Positions 32,802 through 35,292 of a stretch of DNA of 35,292 bases are shown here, piece after piece. The stretch lies in contig CAJTOK010000039.1 in the NCBI GenBank assembly GCA_910577825.1, forward strand, positions 1 to 35,292, in the 5' to 3' direction. Within the stretch, counting starts at the first letter, position 1. Each line of letters starts with the position of its first letter. Made by a program: the position numbers and the translations under genes. The stretch comes from an uncultured Lachnospiraceae bacterium (lineage in GTDB: Bacteria > Bacillota > Clostridia > Lachnospirales > Lachnospiraceae). The notes under the pieces are model-generated. The model was given only the letters and a program-made list of their open reading frames with translations. It did not search any database and had not been told where the DNA came from.

Positions 32802-33449
32802 ATGGATAAATCATTTGCAGTTTTCGGGCTTGGCAAGTTTGGGCGCAGTGTTGCAACAGAGCTTGCAAACGCTGGCGCAGATGTGCTGGCCATTGACAAT
32901 GACAAAGAAAGGGTACATGCCCTTGCAGATATAGTAACATGTGCTGTGGCAGCTGATATACGTGATACAGAAGCCATGGAAGACCTTGGTATATCAAATA
33001 TGGATGCAGTTGTCGTAGCAATTACAAGAAGCCTTGATGCAAGCATTCTTGCAACAATATTCGCTAAAGAATCAGGTGTGCCATATGTAATTGCAAAATC
33101 ACAGGACGAAACACACTCCAAAATATTAAAAAAAGTCGGCGCAGACAAGGTAGTACGCCCGGAACTTGAAACAGGCATAAGGACTGCAAGGCATCTTGCT
33201 ACAGGAAATATACTTGATTTTGTTGAACTTTCTGAAACAATTAAAATGATAGAGATAAATATAAAGCCTGAGTGGGCAGGCCACACATTACGTGAACTGG
33301 ATTTGCGCGGCAGGGAGCATATAAATGTTATCGCATTACGCAGGGATGGTGAAATTATAGTTAATCCAGACCCTGACAGCACACTTACACCGGATTTGTC
33401 AATGTTAATAACAGTAGAGAAAAAATACCTGCACAGGCTGATAAAATAA
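32802..33449 (+). CDS. Potassium uptake regulatory subunit, KtrA/TrkA family
   Basis: 215 residues: an RCK/KTN Rossmann domain (FAVFGLGKFGRSVATELA at the start, nucleotide-binding AIDNDKERV at about 30, VVVAITRSLDAS and the motif HSKILKKVGADKVVRPE) and a C-terminal RCK_C domain (about 140-215). It binds nucleotide such as ATP/ADP or NAD(H) and gates the KtrB-like channel as a ring. GGAG lies 11 bases before ATG, a slightly loose spacing. No strong terminator follows; a weak CTGGC...GCCAG stem (33458-33475) is present in the gap. Confidence 0.93.
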   Translation: MDKSFAVFGLGKFGRSVATELANAGADVLAIDNDKERVHALADIVTCAVAADIRDTEAMEDLGISNMDAVVVAITRSLDASILATIFAKESGVPYVIAKSQDETHSKILKKVGADKVVRPELETGIRTARHLATGNILDFVELSETIKMIEINIKPEWAGHTLRELDLRGREHINVIALRRDGEIIVNPDPDSTLTPDLSMLITVEKKYLHRLIK

Positions 33450-33509
33450 ACAGCAGCCTGGCGGCAGTATGCCAGTATATAATTACAATTTTTTAAAAGG
33501 ATGCTATTT

Positions 33510-34169
33510 ATGGATACAGAAATTAAAAATGCTGTAAATGCAACAGGTAAAGAAGCACAGTATGATGAAAGTGCAAAACGGCTGTTAGGACAGAAAATAA
33601 TACTTGCACATATACTTATAAAAACAGTTAAGGAATTTAAAGGCATGAAACCAGAAGATGCCATGCTTTACATTGAAGGAAAACCATATATCAGCTGTGT
33701 GCCATTAGAGCCAGGTCTTACAAACTCTGTAACAGAAACAGACGGGAAGCGTGTAACAGGTTTTAACACTGAAAATTCTGAAATAAAAGAAGGGCTTGTA
33801 AGGTTTGATATTGTATTTTATGTACATATCCCGCAAAACGGTGATAGCAGTGAAGACAGCCTTGTACAGATTATAGTAAATATAGAGGCACAAAAGAGTG
33901 CTGCCCCTGGATACCATTTATTAAACAGGGCAATATTTTATGTATGCCGCCTTATATCATCACAAAAGAGCCGCGACTTTGAAAATTCAAATTATAATGA
34001 TATAAAAAGTGTTTACAGTATATGGGTCTGTATGAATATGGATGAGGACAGCATGGAGCAGATAAGCCTTAAAAAGAAACAGATATTAGGTTCTTATAGC
34101 TGGCAGGGTAATATGGATATGTTTAATAATAGTAATGATTGGTCTTGCAAAAGAACCAGCAAAGAATGA
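33510..34169 (+). pseudogene. PD-(D/E)XK transposase-family protein, N-terminal part before a frameshift
   Basis: About 220 codons of a PD-(D/E)XK nuclease family transposase (Rpn-like) type found in many copies in Lachnospiraceae. The catalytic pattern is visible as VRFDIVFYVHIP followed by LVQIIVNIEAQKS (D...ExQ/K). The normal family continues with DLLNIVMIGL and then a conserved C-terminal region; here the frame drifts into a short unrelated tail (NNSNDWSCKRTSKE) after DMF. Removing one base within the AATAAT run at 34124-34131 rejoins it to the next frame, which carries the missing part. ATG 33510 is preferred to 33501 because AAAAGG sits about eight bases ahead of it. Confidence 0.82.
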
Positions 34170-34488
34170 CAAAAAACACAGGCTTCACCGTCTTCTTGGC
34201 GTACTTCTTTCAGATACAATGCAGGCAGATGAAAAACTTGGTATTATGGAGAATGAATATGGCATTCCTGTAGACAGGGATATAAGAAAGGATGTGGACA
34301 TTATGTGTAATCTCAGCCAGGGCATAATGGAAAAGGGCGAAGCTATTGGAATGGAAAAGGGCGAAGCTAAATTCATTATAAGTATGCACAGCAAAGGTTA
34401 TTCATTAGAACAGATTGCAGATGTTGCAGGAAAGGATATTGAGGAAATAAAAGCAGTAATTGAAAACCAGGAACCTGTACTGGTATAG
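34135..34488 (+). pseudogene. C-terminal part of the frameshifted PD-(D/E)XK transposase-family protein
   Basis: 117 codons starting with MIGLAKEP, the continuation in the +1 frame of the preceding fragment, with the family motifs LHRLLGVLLSD, YGIPVD and DIMCNLSQGIMEKG. The end has the short Lys-Gly-Glu repeats (EKGEA-IGM-EKGEA) and a helix-turn-helix-like tail (GYSLEQIADVAGKDIEEIKAVI) usual in this family. It has no ribosome site of its own, and its ATG lies inside the upstream frame. Together the halves correspond to about 325 residues. Confidence 0.8.
34327..34368 (+). repeat. Short tandem repeat in the transposase-like gene
   Basis: The 18-base unit ATGGAAAAGGGCGAAGCT occurs at 34327-34344 and again, identically, at 34351-34368, a 24-base period. 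It encodes MEKGEA twice; such repeats vary in number in this family and keep the frame. Confidence 0.8.
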
Positions 34489-34903
34489 ATAAGTATATAA
34501 AAAATTATATATAATACAAATACAAAGCAGCAGCCATAGGATATTGTTATATTCCATGGCTGTTTTAATGTGGCTGGATATATTGGCAGATATGCAGATT
34601 ACAGGGAAAATATATAAAGAAATAACAAGTTTTAGAAAAAATATATTGCAAAAATTGTGCATTTGTACTAAAATTGAAAATAATTCCTATAATTATGTTT
34701 TTTTATACTTGACAAGTATTGAAAGGAGGAGATATTGAAGGAAAATGTGTATATATGGTGGGTAATATTCAGGATTTGGAGAGTGAAAGACCAACTATAA
34801 AAAGTCAAGCAAAAAAATAAAAAAATATTTTAATTTTTTGCTAAAAAAGGGTATAGCAAACAAGCTTGTACAGATACAAACTTCACATGACATATGTAAT
34901 CTG
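34489..34903. other. AT-rich non-coding stretch between the transposase-like gene and the IS110 transposase
   Basis: 415 bases with no supported gene. It holds the terminator at 34531-34567, an isolated TTGACA (34709-34714) followed by GGAGG (34725-34729) with only tiny frames behind it, and a weak A/T hairpin (34808-34842: AGCAAAAAA with TTTTTTGCT). The part nearest 34903 must contain the end of the IS110-type element, whose exact border I cannot place because this family has no obvious inverted repeats. Confidence 0.55.
34531..34567 (+). terminator. Rho-independent terminator after the transposase-like gene
   Basis: CAGCCAT (34531-34537) pairs with ATGGCTG (34556-34562); most inner bases can also pair, making a stem of about 14 with two mismatches, followed by TTTTAAT. 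Confidence 0.65.
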
Positions 34904-35292
34904 CTAAACTTTAGGTACATAAGGCTGCCCACTTTTCAAGACAGCATAAATGATATTACACATTTTTCTGGAAACAGCACCAATACATGTAAGATGGTGT
35001 TTGCCTTCTGCCCGTTTTTTCTGGTAGAAAGCACCCAATACAGGATCTTTAAAAGAGGCAACCAGTGCTGCCTGGAAAATTGCCTTGCGCAGGTATGGTG
35101 AACCACGTTTGCTCATTACATTATGTGCGGCTTCAAATTCCCCAGACTGGCTGACAGAAGCATCAAGACCAGCATATGCAGCAAGCTTTTTAGGGCTGTC
35201 AAATTTAGAAATATCGCCAATTTCACTAATGATAGCGGCACCAGTAACTTTACCTATGCCAGTTATTGTAGTGACAGGGGAATCCAGTTTTT
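34904..35292 (-). CDS. IS110-family transposase, C-terminal part (window end cuts the gene)
   Basis: The frame is open to the right edge and encodes ...TTITGIGKVTGAAIISEIGDISKFDSPKKLAAYAGLDASVSQSGEF..., then MSKRGSPYLRKAIFQAALVASF and LGAFYQKKRAEGKHHL to the stop. This is the transposase_IS116/IS110/IS902 (Transposase_20) domain with its helix-hairpin-helix-like GIG motif and conserved serine region (SKRGSPYLR). The N-terminal RuvC-like DEDD half lies beyond the window. No frameshift is seen in this part. About 130 residues are present. Confidence 0.92.
   Translation of the reverse strand, partial: KLDSPVTTITGIGKVTGAAIISEIGDISKFDSPKKLAAYAGLDASVSQSGEFEAAHNVMSKRGSPYLRKAIFQAALVASFKDPVLGAFYQKKRAEGKHHLTCIGAVSRKMCNIIYAVLKSGQPYVPKV

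Noticed and set aside
33458..33475. Terminator after the KtrA/TrkA-like gene
   Set aside because: The stem is only five base pairs with no adjacent T run; too weak to call.
32738..33664. 308-codon minus-strand frame over the KtrA/TrkA-like gene
   Set aside because: Antisense shadow of a clear RCK-domain gene; serine-rich translation without recognisable domain.
34544..34738. 64-codon plus-strand frame
   Set aside because: It begins inside the terminator stem, has no ribosome site, and shows no motif.
34719..34820. Small frames after GGAGG at 34725-34729, e.g. a 21-codon peptide from TTG 34735
   Set aside because: Start codons are not ATG or are poorly spaced, and the peptides match nothing I know; may be chance in AT-rich DNA or a gene remnant.
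1..35292. tRNA, rRNA or CRISPR arrays
   Set aside because: No cloverleaf, rRNA signature or repeated spacer array was recognised when reading both strands.

Overview
The window (about 35.3 kb, AT-rich, heavy use of AGG and ATA codons, good Shine-Dalgarno sites) looks like the chromosome of a Lachnospiraceae-type gut Clostridium. The reasons are the Firmicutes-type long ribosome hibernation factor with secA and prfB, the paralogous AAA-ATPase-like/PD-(D/E)XK proteins, a Uma2 nuclease, and ISAs1 and IS110 transposases. The family-level assignment is inferred from gene content only.

Layout. 1-1112: tail of an AAA-ATPase-like/PD-(D/E)XK gene cut by the window start. 1158-3531: a MerR/TipAS-like regulator with an ABC exporter (ATPase and permease). 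3603-4256: hpf with its own promoter and terminator. 4284-11867: a minus-strand operon of five genes (solute-binding lipoprotein with an N-terminal propeller-like domain, two CUT1 sugar permeases, a giant coiled-coil membrane fusion protein and a MacB-core-like protein), with no ATPase gene and with a long perfect palindrome upstream. 12120-15782: a Uma2 gene and an AAA-ATPase-like/PD-(D/E)XK gene split by a 1270-bp ISAs1 element that has perfect 20-bp ends and a 9-bp target duplication. 15935-25805: a plus-strand housekeeping run, secA-prfB-hom-iPGM-like (putative homoserine kinase)-lysC-tex. 25856-31345: an ASST-fold protein followed by cysD, cysNC and cysQ. 31372-33449: a KtrB/TrkH plus KtrA/TrkA potassium uptake pair. 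33510-34488: a frameshifted PD-(D/E)XK transposase-like gene. 34904-35292: the C-terminal end of an IS110-family transposase running off the window.

How the genes work together. secA and prfB lead into aspartate-family amino-acid synthesis: LysC and Hom make homoserine, and the iPGM-like protein between them belongs to the family proposed to phosphorylate it. lysC carries an ideal in-frame internal ribosome site that should produce a separate regulatory (ACT) subunit. The CysD/CysNC/CysQ set makes PAPS and destroys PAP, but no PAPS reductase or sulfite reductase is present here. The operon therefore looks like a sulfation module rather than sulfate assimilation, and its first gene is a cytosolic member of the arylsulfotransferase fold that appears to have lost the catalytic histidines. 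This is the best candidate for an undescribed system. The second candidate is the hybrid importer/fusion-protein operon, which lies with the Uma2 and split genes between hpf and secA, genes that are adjacent in many Firmicutes.
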